From contig DATFWQ010000229.1 of NCBI GenBank assembly GCA_035259145.1, positions 1-14,734 of the forward strand: a stretch of DNA of 14,734 nucleotides. Direction: 5' to 3'. Shown here one piece after another: positions 13,403 to 14,734 of this stretch. The notes under the pieces were generated by a model. The model was given only the letters and a program-made list of their open reading frames with translations. It was not told the DNA's origin and did not search any database. Position 1 is the stretch's first letter. Each line of letters starts with the position of its first letter. The position numbers and the translations under genes are program-made. This DNA comes from CF-161 sp035259145 (GTDB lineage: Bacteria; Chloroflexota; Dormibacteria; Dormibacterales; Dormibacteraceae).

Positions 13403-14734
13403 CTATGCCGCCTCTCGCGCCTCCGCGGCTGGCGTCTCGGCAGCTCGCGGCTGCTGGACGACAGCAAGCGTGGTGACGGCCGCGAGCGCGACGATCACCA
13501 TCGGGAGCACGAGTGTTGGGCGCATCGCGCTGACGTAGGCATTGGTGAACACCGTGTTGGCCAGCTGCAAGATCTGGTGAGAGACCTGGGACGGCACTCC
13601 GGGTGGTAGCGAGACTGCCGTGCCCGTCTCGCCGCGGCCGACCTCCAGCCCGGCGCTGGCGGCGCTGTTGAATGCATCCACGAAGCGACCTCTGACGGCG
13701 TCTGGCAGGGCAGGCGCACGCTCCACGGCCTGGTCGTGCAGCGCCGTAGCCAGCCGGTTTTGCAACAGGGCACCCACCGCAGCGCTGGCGATCACACTGC
13801 CGACCTCCTGGACTGTGTTGATCACACCCGACGCCACGCCTCCAAAGCGGGCGTCGAGGGTGCGAAGGGCGATGGAGTAAAGCGGAGCAAAGGTCAAGCC
13901 CATTCCGATCCCCGCGACCAGGAGCCCGGGCAGGAAGCTCCAGCGGTCGGAGGTGGGCGACTCCGTCTGTGCGATCAGGGCCATGCCCACGACGAACAGC
14001 AAGAGCCCGGCCGCCAGGAGGTACTTGCCGCCGATGCGGTCGGCCAGGGCGCCCGAGACAGGCGCCATCACCATGATCGCGATGACCGTAGGCGCCACCG
14101 TGAGGCCGGCGTCCTGCGCACTGAGACCAAGCACCGACTGCAGGTAGATGGTGAAGGGCAGGAAGATGCCGATGATGGCGAACCCAACGGCGGCGATGAC
14201 CACGATCATGGCCGTGAAGTTCCGCTGGCGGAAGATCGCCAGCGGCAAGAGCGGCTCGCCGGCGCGACGCACGTACTGCGTGAGCAAGAAAAGCAGAAGA
14301 ACGGCAACGGCGGCGCCAAGGATCTCGGGAATGGTCACGAACGACCAGACAGTGCCCCAGTTGTAGCGCTGGCCCTCGATCAGCCCGAAGACGACGCCGA
14401 AGATGCCGGCCGTGGCCAGCAGCATACCCAGGAAGTCGAGCCGGTGGCCTACACCCGGGCGCACGTCGGGGACAAAGAGGAGCGTTAGAGCGACGGTGAC
14501 GACGCTGATCGGCAGATTGAGGAAGAAGACCCAGGCCCAGCCGAAGTGGGTGGTTATGAAACCGCCGAGCGTAGGGCCGGCGACCAGCGCGATGCCGGCG
14601 ATGCCGCCTGTCATGCCCGAGGCGGAGCCGCGACGCTCAGGCGGAAAGAGGGCGGCCACGTATGCCAGCGTCTGAGGCGCCAGCATCGCGGCACCCACAC
14701 CCTGCCCCGCCCTGGCCGCGATCAGCTCGGTCGC
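13403..14734 (-). CDS. DHA2-type MFS multidrug exporter, N-terminus beyond the window
   Basis: A proton-driven drug efflux permease of the EmrB/QacA (14-TM, DHA2) family. The frame is open through the right edge, and the edge codons read TELIAARAGQGVGAA, the usual end of TM4 in this family. The start is therefore outside the window, and an internal GTG at 14698 or ATG at 14686 is not the true start. Next come the ALFPPERRGSASG loop and antiporter motif C, GIALVAGPTLGGF. Hydrophobic helices then run through LPISVVTVALTLLFV, GFAIIGIFLPFTIYLQSVLG and LLVAGIGMGLTFAPLYSIAL. An extracytoplasmic loop containing RFVDAFNSAASAG precedes the last helix, LVLPMVIVALAAVTTLAVV. The visible part is 443 residues; roughly 100 residues and three to four helices are missing. 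No regulator of it lies in the window. Confidence 0.9.
   Translation of the reverse strand, partial: ATELIAARAGQGVGAAMLAPQTLAYVAALFPPERRGSASGMTGGIAGIALVAGPTLGGFITTHFGWAWVFFLNLPISVVTVALTLLFVPDVRPGVGHRLDFLGMLLATAGIFGVVFGLIEGQRYNWGTVWSFVTIPEILGAAVAVLLLFLLTQYVRRAGEPLLPLAIFRQRNFTAMIVVIAAVGFAIIGIFLPFTIYLQSVLGLSAQDAGLTVAPTVIAIMVMAPVSGALADRIGGKYLLAAGLLLFVVGMALIAQTESPTSDRWSFLPGLLVAGIGMGLTFAPLYSIALRTLDARFGGVASGVINTVQEVGSVIASAAVGALLQNRLATALHDQAVERAPALPDAVRGRFVDAFNSAASAGLEVGRGETGTAVSLPPGVPSQVSHQILQLANTVFTNAYVSAMRPTLVLPMVIVALAAVTTLAVVQQPRAAETPAAEAREAA

Noticed and set aside
13736..14488. Plus-strand open frame of 250 codons
   Set aside because: It is a shadow of the MFS exporter; the Gln/Glu/Asp/His-rich product is typical of the complement of membrane helices.
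1..14734. CRISPR arrays, tRNA or rRNA genes, attachment sites
   Set aside because: No regularly spaced repeats, cloverleaf-like sequences, rRNA signatures or paired att-like repeats were seen when reading both strands.

Overview
The window is a 14.7-kb piece of a high-GC bacterial chromosome, roughly 65-72% G+C by eye, with one stretch at about 2.1-3.8 kb nearer 56-58%. The gene content is an F420-type luciferase-like oxidoreductase, an ECF42-type sigma factor with a YCII/DGPF partner, a PadR/membrane-protein pair, a YVTN-propeller phosphoesterase and a DHA2 drug exporter. At least one promoter (PadR) looks leaderless. This suits a soil Actinomycetota or Chloroflexota member, but the sequence alone does not decide between them.

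Layout, left to right. (1) 1-800 is transposon debris: a frameshifted IS630-type transposase relic on the minus strand and a possible fragment of a second DDE transposase. (2) 799-1713 (+) is an F420-dependent LLM oxidoreductase that starts right beside the relic. (3) 1714-2101 has no recognisable gene. (4) 2102-4526 (-) is a TetR regulator followed by an FAD aromatic monooxygenase, with two palindromic candidate operators in the TetR promoter region. (5) 4671-5845 (-) is a PadR regulator and a six-TM membrane protein joined by a GTGA overlap, under a promoter whose -10 lies in a perfect palindrome. (6) 6110-8642 (+) is a tightly coupled operon of alpha/beta hydrolase, DGPF/YCII protein and ECF42 sigma factor, behind a candidate ECF42 promoter. 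The sigma gene has an in-frame TGA where the family has a conserved Trp. (7) 8769-9689 (-) is an AraC/cupin regulator, divergent from a small YCII-like protein at 9917-10219 (+). (8) 10309 to about 10530 (+) is the 3' end of a group II intron: the reverse transcriptase C-terminus, a degenerate domain V and a probable domain VI. (9) 10670-13216 (-) is a secreted beta-propeller/phosphoesterase fusion. (10) 13403-14734 (-) is a DHA2-type MFS exporter cut by the window edge.

The modules look independent. Most pair one regulator with one or two effector genes: TetR with monooxygenase, PadR with membrane protein, ECF42 with DGPF and hydrolase, AraC with YCII. IS630 and group II intron relics lie among them. 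This is the pattern of an accessory region built by repeated insertion and decay. I see no CRISPR array, tRNA or rRNA. The strongest observations are the broken ECF42 sigma gene behind a well-formed autoregulatory promoter, the paired TetR operators, and the domain V relic.
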